64,000 nt of DNA from an uncultured Cyclobacteriaceae bacterium (GTDB taxonomy: Bacteria > Bacteroidota > Bacteroidia > Cytophagales > Cyclobacteriaceae). The stretch's first letter is position 1, and every line of letters begins with the position of its first letter. The stretch spans positions 1 to 64,000 of the forward strand of contig CANLOE010000016.1 in the NCBI GenBank assembly GCA_947492745.1, in the 5' to 3' direction. Positions 1 to 8,894 of the stretch are shown here, one piece after another. Position numbers and translations under genes: made by a program. The notes beneath the pieces are model-generated. The model had not been told where the DNA came from and searched no databases. It saw only the letters and a list, made by a program, of their open reading frames with translations.

Positions 1-827
1 ACGGTCGACTTCCGGACGATGGCAGGAACTTCGGTACTGCCTTCCCTATGGGCCACGTTCTCATCGGCTTCTTCTCCGCTCTTCTTCTTGGACGTTGAAC
101 TATTGTCCTCTATTATGTTTTTTTTGGTGTATCCTTTCTTGTTTTCAGAAGCCAAGTCCTCTTTGCCGTTTTCACCACTCCCATAAATCGATTCGGGATT
201 GTTTGTATTTTTATAAGGAGTAAAAATAGCATCATTATCTTGAGACCTCCGTAAAACCTTCTCTTTAGGCATATTGCCTCGGTGTGCATCGCCAAACGGG
301 CGTTCTTTTTCTTCTGATGTAGACTTATCACTATTTATATTTCGGAAAGTGTCTCCACTTCGAGATACTGCACCGGAGACAATACCTGTACTCGTTTGAT
401 GGCCATTAGGCTGCGTCTCATCTCCTCTGCTCACTTCCAGGCTTTCCTGTTTTTTAAGGGTGATTTGAGTGGTTTTCTTCTTAGAACCTGAATTTTGACC
501 GTCATCAAACCTATCATGAGGTGATGCGATATCCTTTGCGTGTTCGTCCCCCATTTTTTCGGTATGCCGGTCTTCATGATTATGTACCAGAGTAGAGGTA
601 TCTTTTTGGGAGGACATATGGTCCTCCATAACATAGATAGAGAGCAAGATCAACGCTAAAATCGCGGCTATACCTCCCGAAAACTGTAGATACTTTCTAA
701 AATACCATTTTTCCCTAGCGTCCTCCTGTATCTCTCCAAAAATAGTATCCCAGGCCTCATCGGGAGCACCTTGCTCAAAGTTACCCAATTTATCTCTTAG
801 CAAATCGTCAAATTCATCCCTTTCCAT
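1..827 (-). CDS. Anti-sigma-like single-pass membrane protein (partial, runs off window start)
   Basis: The reading frame starts at an ATG at 827 and stays open to base 1, so only the first 275 residues are visible. The N-terminus is acidic and has DEAWDTIFGEI, the short helix seen at the start of Bacteroidota proteins that pair with ECF sigma factors. One membrane segment lies near residues 49-67 (FSGGIAAILALILLSIYVM). After it comes a long, polar, low-complexity region rich in Ser, Lys, Glu and Asn, as in the periplasmic linker of such proteins, which often end in an outer-membrane barrel; the end is not visible here. The start overlaps the last 14 bases of the upstream sigma gene, so the two are probably translationally coupled. 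Inference: it holds the sigma factor at the inner membrane until a periplasmic signal. The role rests on context and architecture, not on a strong motif. Confidence 0.75.
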   Translation of the reverse strand, partial: MERDEFDDLLRDKLGNFEQGAPDEAWDTIFGEIQEDAREKWYFRKYLQFSGGIAAILALILLSIYVMEDHMSSQKDTSTLVHNHEDRHTEKMGDEHAKDIASPHDRFDDGQNSGSKKKTTQITLKKQESLEVSRGDETQPNGHQTSTGIVSGAVSRSGDTFRNINSDKSTSEEKERPFGDAHRGNMPKEKVLRRSQDNDAIFTPYKNTNNPESIYGSGENGKEDLASENKKGYTKKNIIEDNSSTSKKKSGEEADENVAHREGSTEVPAIVRKST

Positions 828-1371
828 GATATTCGTAGTGGTTAATCCCTAATTTTTTGAGTTCCTTTTTTAATGCAGTTTTGGCCCTACTCAATTGTGA
901 TTTTGAAGTCCCTTCCGAAATATTGAGCATTTCTCCTATCTCTTTATGATTATAACCTTCGACAATGTATAGATTGAATACCATCCTAAAGCCTTCGGGA
1001 AGCTTGTTTATCAGGCGAACCAGTTCTTCTTGGCTCAACATCTCGACAATATCATCAAGAACAAACCCGCTGTGTTCCAATGCCTCGAAATGTAAGCTTT
1101 CATAATGCTTCTTATTACTCTTGAAGTGATTAATGGCCGTATTGACAGTAATCTTCTTTGCCCATCGCTCTAGGTACTCCACCTCCTTCAACTTATTCAG
1201 ATTCTTGAATATTTTAATGAAAGCCTCCTGAAAGATATCCTTTGCCTCATCCCTATCCTTGCTGTAACGCATGCTGATCCCCATTACCCTGGAACTCAAT
1301 AAATCATAGAGCATGCGCTGCGCCTTGGCATCTTTCTGTATACACTTTTTTAAAAAATGGTCATTAATCAT
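814..1371 (-). CDS. ECF RNA polymerase sigma-70 factor
   Basis: This 185-residue protein has the two-domain layout of extracytoplasmic-function sigma factors. Region 2 is at about residues 25-85 (YSKDRDEAKDIFQEAFIKIF, which binds core polymerase and the -10 element). Region 4 is at about 120-170 and contains the helix-turn-helix YNHKEIGEMLNISEGTSKSQ, which reads the -35 element. The ATG at 1371 gives a normal N-terminus. Its 3' end overlaps the start of a membrane anti-sigma-like gene, the usual sigma/anti-sigma arrangement in Bacteroidota. The lipoprotein gene behind it on the same strand (1578-2834) is transcribed toward it and might belong to the same transcript or regulon; that link is inference. 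Confidence 0.93.
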   Translation of the reverse strand: MINDHFLKKCIQKDAKAQRMLYDLLSSRVMGISMRYSKDRDEAKDIFQEAFIKIFKNLNKLKEVEYLERWAKKITVNTAINHFKSNKKHYESLHFEALEHSGFVLDDIVEMLSQEELVRLINKLPEGFRMVFNLYIVEGYNHKEIGEMLNISEGTSKSQLSRAKTALKKELKKLGINHYEYHGKG

Positions 1372-1577
1372 ATATAACTCTCATTATCAACGCATAAAGT
1401 CTCTATCGGCATGACAGAGACTTGAGACCATGTATTTGAACTTGTTATTATCTCGCACAAATCTTAATGTTCAATATAACAAAGGGTTACAATCATCATT
1501 AAAGGCAAAATAGCTTCCGAACATGGCCCTATCCGTCTCAAAAAATAAGATAGATAGGGCCTAAGTCAATAATCGTC

Positions 1578-2834
1578 TTACCTGAAGACGACATAAGCTT
1601 CATCGCATCTCCCCGAGGGATTGCACACTTGATACCTAACGGTATCAATTACAGGTAAGGAGTCAGCTAGATACAGTAGTTCATCGCCGACAAACGTCAC
1701 CGCACTGTTCGTATCCAATAGACTTAACGAAGCTCCTTCCATGCAAAGGTTATCATTGTCCAGTATACTGACATATATAGAATCCATTGAAGTAGAATCA
1801 GCGCTCCATACAAACTCATCATCGAAGGCTTCAATATCACAGTCATCAGATTCCACGAGTACATCCACGACCACTTGAGCCGAATCACAACCTACACCAT
1901 CGATACATACTTCGTAGCCAAAAGATACGCTATAGTCTTCTGTCGCCGATGAATCTACGAAATGGACAATCTTATTATCCGAAAGGACAGAAACCGAACC
2001 ACGGGCAGGCGGATAGGTAATGGTCATTTTCACGCTTGAAGTATCGGTATTGCAGATTTCGTCGTTGTTGAGGATGTCCAGTGTTACTCCGGAGCTGTCA
2101 GTTGCAGCAACGAAAGAGAAACGATCATTATTCAACACTAGGCAACTCGAATCACTTTCACCAAGAATCGTTACATTGACCGCATTAAAAGCACAGATAG
2201 TATCTTTGCAGATTTTATAAACAAAATGATCTTTACCTGCATAGCCTGCATTGGAAGTATATTTGACCAAATCCCCTTCAATCGTGGCACTACCATTCAG
2301 AGGAGCATCCGCAATTTCAATCATAGAGGAAACTTTCGTCAACAGGCTATCACAAACCCAGTCATTGGCCAGAACATCAACGAATATGGTGCTATCCATA
2401 GGAAGAGTGACCGTATCACTATAGGTCAAAATAGAACAAGGCAGGTCAGTGGTATCTTTTGCTATACTTATATTAAATTGGTTCTCGGCCACCAATACAT
2501 TACCAGAGGTTGCGGTGTAAGTGAAAAAATCCAATCCATTTCCCGTATTTTTGTTGGGCACATAGCGAAAATACCCATTGCCTATACCTTCTAATGTACC
2601 CTTTTTGGGTTTTTCAGTGATTTGAATGGACAAGGGAGCCGTAGTGTTCACTCCGTCCACTAGACTTATCACAATAGGTGACTCGGCCAAGGCTACCGCT
2701 TCCTTGGCCTCTAACTCGATACTTTCCGGTAAAGGAAGGGCATCTTTTTCGAGGTCATCACACGCTGTCATAAAAAACAAACAAGCAAGGATAACTGTCG
2801 GTATTTTTACTATCAAAATTTTTGTCTTCATCAT
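1578..2834 (-). CDS. Lipoprotein with tandem Ig-like/cadherin-like repeats
   Basis: The protein has 418 residues. A signal peptide with a lipobox (FMTAC, Cys25) followed by two Asp residues predicts a lipid-anchored envelope protein. The mature part is built from repeated beta-sandwich modules of about 80-95 residues. Three of them share a motif of the form (V/L)D(V/I)LxNDxxC, seen as VDVLANDWVCDS, LDILNNDEICNT and VSILDNDNLCME. The first module carries PKKGTLEGIGNGYFRYVPN, typical of the Ig-like 'LANDxD' repeats of bacterial adhesins and extracellular polymers. Cys residues recur at equivalent places, so disulfides are likely. Members of this group act in surface adhesion, but no specific ligand can be named. 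It ends 206 bp before the sigma factor gene, on the same strand. Confidence 0.75.
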   Translation of the reverse strand: MMKTKILIVKIPTVILACLFFMTACDDLEKDALPLPESIELEAKEAVALAESPIVISLVDGVNTTAPLSIQITEKPKKGTLEGIGNGYFRYVPNKNTGNGLDFFTYTATSGNVLVAENQFNISIAKDTTDLPCSILTYSDTVTLPMDSTIFVDVLANDWVCDSLLTKVSSMIEIADAPLNGSATIEGDLVKYTSNAGYAGKDHFVYKICKDTICAFNAVNVTILGESDSSCLVLNNDRFSFVAATDSSGVTLDILNNDEICNTDTSSVKMTITYPPARGSVSVLSDNKIVHFVDSSATEDYSVSFGYEVCIDGVGCDSAQVVVDVLVESDDCDIEAFDDEFVWSADSTSMDSIYVSILDNDNLCMEGASLSLLDTNSAVTFVGDELLYLADSLPVIDTVRYQVCNPSGRCDEAYVVFR

Positions 2835-2959
2835 TATTTAAAGTTATCGTTAAAAAAAAAGCTTAAAATTCCGGATCCAAAGGTCCAGACAAGATGAAGT
2901 GGGAAAAGGTTGCAAGTTCTATTATTTTCAGGACTTATATATAGCTAGTGTATTGATTT

Positions 2960-3567
2960 TTAAGCATTATTAATATGCATCTTTTTTTTCATGTCCATTC
3001 CAATTCTGTTAATTTGTCTCTTTTCATTGCTGAAACCTTAAAAAAAACCATTTATGTCCGCTTCCCATTCTTTTCATCTCTAATCGGTCTGACTTCTGCC
3101 CCTACGCGGCAGGCCGGTTCCTTTGCTGCAAAGCTCATGGAACGATTTTTACGCTCGCCCTCATTGATAAAAAGCAGATAGGACAAAATCAGTAGCGTTT
3201 TCGGACCAGCCCATGGAATACGGAGAATTTTGAAAATAAGGTAGCACTCAGATAAAAAAATCAGTCCGGAACTACAAAAGACTATGGTATCGTAAGTATC
3301 CTTGCTCACCCCAAATGAGGTACCTAGAATATAATCAACACAGTTAAGAGACTGTTTTAAACTGTATCTTTTTCTTTCTTATGTACTTCTTTTGGTGCCT
3401 GATTTCGTTGAAATTTCCGCTAGCTAGCGCGACAGGCTATCTTTGTCAATGGCTCACGCGGCAGACCGGCCCCTTCACTGATAATGCCCTCGGGGCATTA
3501 TTCGAACGCTCGGTCTTATCTAAAATAAGTGACAACAAATTCTAAAATAATTTCAAAACAGTCTATA
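2960..3567. repeat. Family E repeat (3346-3567) plus a decayed copy (about 2985-3185)
   Basis: The gap 2835-3762 has no convincing gene and consists largely of repeats. The copy at 3346-3567 is bounded by inverted ends, AGAGACTGTTTTAAA on the left and TTTCAAAACAGTCT on the right. Inside are GTTGAAATTTCCGC, a GCGGCAGACCGGCCCCTTCA block and AACGCTCGGTC. The same blocks recur near 42285-42441, 52850-53015 and 59770-59991. The stretch at 2985-3185 has a recognisable but eroded version (CGCGGCAGGCCGGTTCCTTTG, TTTTTACGCTCG). A 26-codon ORF at 3641-3721 lies between the repeat and cinA, but I cannot support it as a gene. Confidence 0.65.
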
Positions 3568-3762
3568 AGTCTGTTATTTTTTATGAATGCAATGACAGCT
3601 TATTTCGAAAGGTTTGGATAAATTAGCGAAAGGAACTATTATGACGTATGGTATTCGCCCCCTGTTTTGGGCAGGGTTCTACTGGTTTACCCTGTCCGCT
3701 ATCCCAGGACCATCTACTTAGAGGTGAGCGACCTCAGGAATCATTTTTAATTTTAAATAGCA

Positions 3763-5028
3763 ATGCAACACGTTACAGCAGAAATATTGACCATAGGGGA
3801 CGAAATACTATACGGTCAGATTTTGGACACCAATGCCCAGTGGATCAGTGCCGCTTTGGACGAAGCAGGAATCAAGACCGTACAACGTACTACTGTGGGC
3901 GATAATGAGGAGGATATATTGACTGCTTTCAGTTCCGCTGAATCGCGTGCGGATATTGTGTTGATTACGGGCGGACTGGGCCCCACTAATGATGACCTGA
4001 CCAAACCTTGCCTGGCCAAGTATTTTGATTGCAGTATTGAAATCAACCCTGAAGCACTGGAAGAGGTGACCTCTTTTTTCGCCAGTAAAGGTTTTGAGCT
4101 GACGGATATCAATCGGCAACAGGCAGCTCTCCCTTTGTGCTGCGAAAAGGTAAGTAATCCCTTGGGTACGGCTCCAGGAATGTGGTTTTCAAGAGCAGGT
4201 AAAGTATTTGTTTCCATGCCCGGTGTACCCTTTGAAATGAAGAACATGATGACCGACACAATCATCCCCAAGTTGAGAGAGGAATTCAGGACACCCATCA
4301 TTTATCATAAACTTATCAGAACGGCCGGTATCGGAGAATCTTGGCTTGCCGATAAAGTCAAAGATTGGGAAAATGCCCTTCCCTCACATATCCACTTGGC
4401 CTATCTGCCCAGTTTGGGGGAAGTCAAGCTACGCCTTACCGCTAATGGTGATGACCTCTCGACACTACAACATCAGGTCATACAGGAAGTAGAAAAATTA
4501 CACGAGTTGATAGACGAGTATATCTATGGTTATGATAAGGATAACTTGGAAACAGTCCTAGGGCGAATCCTTGAAGAGCAGAAAAAAACAATTGCTCTTG
4601 CAGAAAGTTGTACCGGAGGTTTCCTATCTCATAAGCTGACCAGTGTTCCCGGTGCTTCCGGTTACTTTCTAGGAAGTATGATTGCCTATGACAATAGTAT
4701 CAAAATAAATAATCTGGGAGTAGATGCCGCGACCATAGCACAACACGGAGCCGTCAGCGAAGCGACGGTCGCACAAATGGCACAATGCGTACGCAAACGT
4801 TTCAATAGTGATATCGGGATAGCCACTAGCGGTGTTGCGGGTCCTGGGGGAGGTACCCCCGAAAAACCCGTGGGCACTGTATGGATTGCCTACGCGGACG
4901 AAGAAAGTACTGTAACCAAAAAGCTACAATTATGGAAAGATAGGGATGTCAATATCAGGGCCGCTAGCGCTATCGTCATGACAATGGCCTTGAAAAGATT
5001 AATGGCATCCAGCAAGGTAAAGCCCTAA
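3763..5028 (+). CDS. cinA: CinA family protein, nicotinamide-nucleotide amidase
   Basis: The 421-residue protein has both CinA domains. The N-terminal molybdopterin-binding-like (MoCF) domain spans about 1-170 and shows GDEILYGQILDTNAQWIS and the TGGLGPTNDD loop. The C-terminal amidase domain spans about 260-415 and carries AESCTGGFLSH and ATSGVAGPGGGTPEKPVG, which form the active site that deamidates NMN to NaMN. The N-terminal domain in two-domain members is an ADP-ribose pyrophosphatase, so the protein probably takes part in pyridine-nucleotide recycling in the cytoplasm. The ATG at 3763 gives the standard start. An E2 acyltransferase gene follows 204 bp downstream on the same strand. Full family length, no anomalies. 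Confidence 0.95.
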   Translation: MQHVTAEILTIGDEILYGQILDTNAQWISAALDEAGIKTVQRTTVGDNEEDILTAFSSAESRADIVLITGGLGPTNDDLTKPCLAKYFDCSIEINPEALEEVTSFFASKGFELTDINRQQAALPLCCEKVSNPLGTAPGMWFSRAGKVFVSMPGVPFEMKNMMTDTIIPKLREEFRTPIIYHKLIRTAGIGESWLADKVKDWENALPSHIHLAYLPSLGEVKLRLTANGDDLSTLQHQVIQEVEKLHELIDEYIYGYDKDNLETVLGRILEEQKKTIALAESCTGGFLSHKLTSVPGASGYFLGSMIAYDNSIKINNLGVDAATIAQHGAVSEATVAQMAQCVRKRFNSDIGIATSGVAGPGGGTPEKPVGTVWIAYADEESTVTKKLQLWKDRDVNIRAASAIVMTMALKRLMASSKVKP

Positions 5029-5232
5029 AAAAAAACTATTTTCGCGGTGATTCCCTTGATAGTGGGCATTCACATGAAAGCTTTTACTTCGTCGGGATTC
5101 TTACCCGATGTTCTTAGCTACAGGTAGAATGTAGATGGCAAACAAAAAGGCTAAGCACCCAAAAAGTCCAAAGCCAAAAATACTGCTATTCAAGTGCAAT
5201 TAAATGAAGAGAACCTATAGAACACGATTATT

Positions 5233-6540
5233 ATGGCACTAGTAGAATTGATTATGCCTAAAATGGGCGAAAGCATCATGGAAGCGACCATACTCACATG
5301 GTTGAAGAAAGAAGGGGACACCATCGAGCAAGATGAATCTGTTCTGGAGGTGGCCACGGATAAAGTAGACACAGAAGTCCCTTCTGTTCACGAAGGAGTG
5401 CTTAAAGAAATACTGGCCAAGGAAGGGGAAGTAGTAGAAGTCGGAAAGGCAATAGCGGTTATCGCCACTAATAAGGAAGCTATAGTGCCCAAGTCGGTAC
5501 AGTCCCCCGATGAAATTCCTTCCGTCAATGAGGAGACGCTTAACCTCATGGCCATAGAAAACCATTCGGATCGTCCTACAAACGGTATACCACAAGTGAG
5601 AATAGATACTTCAACGCGATTCTACTCGCCTTTGGTATTGAATATTGCTAAGAAAGAGGGCATTGACCGTAATGAACTGGAGATGGTCCCTGGTTCGAGT
5701 AAGGATGGAAGAGTCTCCAAAAAAGATATCCTAAACTATATCAAAGTCAAAGGAGAAGGCCAATTGGTCGCTACAGCAACAGCCTCTCCCGTTCCACCGG
5801 AAGGCCCCACTACTTCTCCATCCATCCATGCGGAGGACGAAATCATACAAATGGACCGTATGCGCAAAATGATTGCAGAACGTATGGTGGACTCCAAGCA
5901 CATAGCTCCCCACGTTACTTCTTTTGTGGAAGCAGATGTGACCAATATCGTGTTTTGGCGAAACCGCAACAAACAGAGTTTCAAACAAAAGGAAGGTGTC
6001 AACCTGACCTTCACCCCTATATTTATCGAAGCCGTAGCAAAAGCCATAAAGGACTACCCTATGGTAAATGTTACTGTAAACGGCGATACCATCATCAAGA
6101 AAAAAGCCATCAATATCGGTATGGCCGTAGCTTTGCCCTCTGGCAATCTAATTGTCCCTGTTATCAAAAATGCCGATCAACTGAACTTAGCGGGGCTTAC
6201 CAAAAAGGTCAATGAACTGGCCAGAAGGGCCCGGAATAACAAGTTGACTCCTGACGAACTCTCGGGAGGCACTTTTACCATATCCAATGTTGGTTCTTTT
6301 GGCAATCTGATGGGAACACCCATCATCCTACAACCCCAAGTAGGCATTATCGCTCTCGGTGCAGTCGTCAAAAAGCCCGCCGTTATCGATACTCCCCATG
6401 GAGATGCCATTGCCATAAGACACAAAATGTTCCTATCGCACTCCTATGACCACCGTGTAGTGGATGGTTCTCTGGGAGGTATGATGGTGAGGCGTGTAGC
6501 CGATTATCTGGAACGGTTCGAAATGGACCGAAAGCTCTGA
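5233..6540 (+). CDS. Dihydrolipoamide acyltransferase (E2) of a 2-oxo acid dehydrogenase complex
   Basis: This 435-residue protein has the canonical E2 order. A lipoyl domain covers residues 1-78, with the lipoylated Lys44 in ATDKVDTE. A peripheral-subunit-binding domain lies near 128-166 (SSKDGRVSKKDIL). The C-terminal catalytic core starts at about 205 and ends with SYDHRVVDGSLGG, containing the active His407 and Asp411. It transfers an acyl group from lipoate to CoA in a pyruvate, 2-oxoglutarate or branched-chain complex. The single lipoyl domain and the DRMRKMIAERMVDSK segment favour a branched-chain or 2-oxoglutarate type over pyruvate, but substrate cannot be decided without the E1 genes, which are not in this window. 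Confidence 0.92.
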   Translation: MALVELIMPKMGESIMEATILTWLKKEGDTIEQDESVLEVATDKVDTEVPSVHEGVLKEILAKEGEVVEVGKAIAVIATNKEAIVPKSVQSPDEIPSVNEETLNLMAIENHSDRPTNGIPQVRIDTSTRFYSPLVLNIAKKEGIDRNELEMVPGSSKDGRVSKKDILNYIKVKGEGQLVATATASPVPPEGPTTSPSIHAEDEIIQMDRMRKMIAERMVDSKHIAPHVTSFVEADVTNIVFWRNRNKQSFKQKEGVNLTFTPIFIEAVAKAIKDYPMVNVTVNGDTIIKKKAINIGMAVALPSGNLIVPVIKNADQLNLAGLTKKVNELARRARNNKLTPDELSGGTFTISNVGSFGNLMGTPIILQPQVGIIALGAVVKKPAVIDTPHGDAIAIRHKMFLSHSYDHRVVDGSLGGMMVRRVADYLERFEMDRKL

Positions 6541-6699
6541 TGAACAGCCCTCTGTACACATTATCAAAATAAGTGCAACCAATCTATCTTTAGTTGCACT
6601 TGTTCTATATCACTCTTCCCCACCTTGACCAAAGGTAAATTATCCATAGAATCCGTAGGCCCATTTCACACTCAAACATGTATTATACAAATACATCCT

Positions 6700-6996
6700 T
6701 AAAAAGTTATGTGAATTTCCATTTGTGTTGTCCTACCCTGCGCTTGGAAAGTCCAGTGATGGTACTGCCATCAAACGATTCTGATCAGAACAAAATAGCC
6801 TGCAAAATTCCAGGCGACATTTGAACCCAGATCATGCATTGAAAAATCTACTGCGGATCTAAATAGCTGCAAACCGGCCGTTGCACTACGTTTTTTGAAT
6901 TCACCATAGCGGTGCTATGCCAAGTCCAATGAAACCCCCTGATTTATTGACATTTAAACCCTCGTTACGAAGTTCCAACGCATGATCCGGGCTGAA
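6700..6996 (+). repeat. Family D module (about 6700-6820) followed by family A palindromic repeat (6821-6996)
   Basis: The gap 6541-7061 holds no gene. From 6821 there is a complete family A copy. Its left end CCCAGATCATGCATTG and right end CAACGCATGATCCGGG are inverted complements, with the core hairpin CATAGCGGTGCTATG in the middle. Flanks are TTTGAA and CTGAAA. The preceding 120 bp match the family D module found near 8385-8511 and 52464-52548 (CATCAAACGATTCTGATCAG, AACAAAATAGCCTGCAAAAT). Family A joins family D exactly where D normally ends in TTTAAA. Confidence 0.85.
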
Positions 6997-7061
6997 ATCC
7001 AAATTTGTATTAGAGGCCTGTCCCGAAATCGGGGAAGGCCCTAATAACGCCGAGTTTATAC

Positions 7062-8000
7062 TTATCCATCTGTATTCAGAAGCTGAAACAAAGCACCCAA
7101 ATCGGGCGTGATGACAATATCCGTTCTTCGGTTCTTCTGTCTCCCCTCGGGAGTATCGTTTTCATTGAGCGGAGAGTACTCCCCTTTTCCAGCTGCGGTA
7201 ACGTGCTTGGGTTCAACGCCATTCTTTACCAGTATTTTAACAATAGAGGTCGCTCGCATAACGCTAAGGTCCCAGTTGTCGCCCATGTACTTAGAGACTT
7301 TGGATACGGGAATGTTATCCGTATGGCCTTCCACCATAATCTCCAAGTTATTTTGATCTTTCAGTGCTTGGGCCAGTTGTCCCAGTGCTTTTACTCCCTT
7401 GGCATCTATATCGATACTTCCCGATTTGAAGAGCAGTTGTTCTGCCAGCGAAACATAGATTTTACCATCTTTCTCCGTCACAGTGAGGTCGCTTTCCTTA
7501 AAATTCAATAAAGCATCACTGACCCTCTTCTTCAATGCCCGTGCCGCTTCGTCCTTCTCTGCCAGCACCCTTTCCAGCTCTTTTACTTTTTGTTCTCTTA
7601 GAGCGAGGTCCTGCTCCAGTGCCTGATTCTCTCTTCGGGTCTGTTCCAGACTTTCCTTGAGCGTCATCAGGTCTTCTTGCTGACGTGCCATATCCTTGTT
7701 CAACTTACCACTGTTTTTCAACAAATTATTATAATACGTCTCCAGTTCTTGGTATTCACCTTCCAGTTCTTGGAGACGCTCGGTCTTATCACTGGCCGTG
7801 CTGGTGAGCTGTGCACTGTCCTCCCTTAGGGATTTCAATTGTTGACGGAGGTCATCGATATCGTGCCTTGCCTGTTCCAGTTCGCTCCTGACCTCGCTCA
7901 ACTGCTCTTCGATACTTTCTTTCTCGGATTGTAATCCGCTATATTGTTTCTGGGAAACACAGGAAGAAATCAATAGAATAATGATAGCCCCCTTGACCAT
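7062..8000 (-). CDS. OmpA/MotB-domain lipoprotein with long coiled coil
   Basis: I start this at the ATG at 8000, which gives the compact lipoprotein signal MVKGAIIILLISSC with the lipidated Cys at 14. An ATG at 8048 and a TTG at 8108 are in frame but make unusually long signal regions. Residues about 20-170 are a heptad-rich, charged coiled coil (EQLSEVRSELEQARHDIDDL and onward). The last 120 residues are an OmpA peptidoglycan-binding domain with EGHTDN, NWDLSVMRA and GRQKNRRTDI. The protein probably bridges the outer membrane and the cell wall. Members with this layout are common in Bacteroidota. It is an isolated gene flanked by repeat-filled gaps on both sides. Confidence 0.88.
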   Translation of the reverse strand: MVKGAIIILLISSCVSQKQYSGLQSEKESIEEQLSEVRSELEQARHDIDDLRQQLKSLREDSAQLTSTASDKTERLQELEGEYQELETYYNNLLKNSGKLNKDMARQQEDLMTLKESLEQTRRENQALEQDLALREQKVKELERVLAEKDEAARALKKRVSDALLNFKESDLTVTEKDGKIYVSLAEQLLFKSGSIDIDAKGVKALGQLAQALKDQNNLEIMVEGHTDNIPVSKVSKYMGDNWDLSVMRATSIVKILVKNGVEPKHVTAAGKGEYSPLNENDTPEGRQKNRRTDIVITPDLGALFQLLNTDG

Positions 8001-8212
8001 CGAAGAAAATAGTACGGATAGACCGTGAGTAAAATGTATAAATGCCATTGCTGTTTTTTCGTTAAGATAAGAACAACAAATATCCATATTTAAAACCGAA
8101 AAGAACAAGCTTTTGAGTGGAAGCCTTTCGTGATTGCCAACGTACCCTGAAAGGAACGGGAAACCTCAATTGGAGATACATGAGAGAGGAAGCAAAATCC
8201 TGTTCCCTGTTT

Positions 8213-8684
8213 GAACACAGAATCATATGTTACCCCTCCTACTACGGAACAAATTTCTTCTGATCAGCAAAATGAACATGTTTTTTTTTGAATCTGCCGT
8301 ACCAGTGCTGCGCCGAACCCAAGAAAGCCCAAGGTCTATTGTACCTTAAGCCATCATGAAGAAGCCCCAGTGCGAGATACAAACCTATTCCTAAAAGTTC
8401 ACGTATCTCCCTATTCATTTTGTCCTATTCTACGTTGGAAATTCTCGTGGTAGCGCTGCTATCAGATAATTTGGACGGAACAAAATGACCTGCAAAATTT
8501 TATGTAGTATTTAAACCCAAAATAATCAATAGAGAAACTATTCCACGCATAAATAGCTTCATACCGGAAGCTTTGCCCACCTGTCTTCATTCACCATAGC
8601 GGTGCTATGCCGAACGAATACAAATGGCTTATATTTTACTATTTATGCGCTCATCACGATTTCTATCGATCAATTTGGGCTAAA
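8213..8684. repeat. Repeat cluster: decayed A (8213-8385), D module (8385-8511), family B (8511-8684)
   Basis: The gap 8109-8894 carries three elements end to end. The family B copy starts with TTAAACCCAAAATAATCAATAG and closes with CTATCGATCAATTTGGGCTAAA, which are inverted complements, and holds the same CATAGCGGTGCTATG core hairpin as family A. The D module before it includes GGTAGCGCTGCTATC and AACAAAATGACCTGCAAAAT. The leftmost segment is an eroded A element in which only the CAGTGCTGCGCCGAACCCAAG core region and a few blocks remain. B begins precisely at the TTTAAA end of D. Confidence 0.75.
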
Positions 8685-8794
8685 CCATTAAATGTGTGCA
8701 ACCCAGATTGAATATACCTGCGCATCACAAAAAAACACTATAGCACCCTTAAATTGAACACGTTTCCCCGAGTACGGTACATGTGTTCTATTCT

Positions 8795-8840
8795 TCCGTC
8801 CAAATGCCTATCTTAGCATGCTAAGATAAGGAGACGGAAA
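8795..8840. promoter_or_regulatory. 20-bp perfect palindrome with matching flanks upstream of bioF
   Basis: TATCTTAGCATGCTAAGATA (8809-8828) is a perfect palindrome. It is flanked by TTCCGTC on the left and GACGGAA on the right, also inverted complements, making a 46-bp dyad. It lies 55 bp before the bioF start and is not followed by a T-run, so an operator or RNA attenuator is more likely than a terminator. It does not match the BirA, BioR or BioQ operators as I know them. Confidence 0.5.
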
Positions 8841-8894
8841 TGCGGTACAAGGACCATTTTCGATAAGGGATTCGGAAAATAACCAATAGCTCAC

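Noticed and set aside
3052-3309. An ORF in the cinA upstream gap
   Set aside because: It overlaps a decayed family E repeat, and its C-terminal part is a translation of that repeat.
3641-3721. A 26-codon hydrophobic ORF before cinA
   Set aside because: Could be a leader or small membrane peptide, but length and lack of any other signal make chance more likely.
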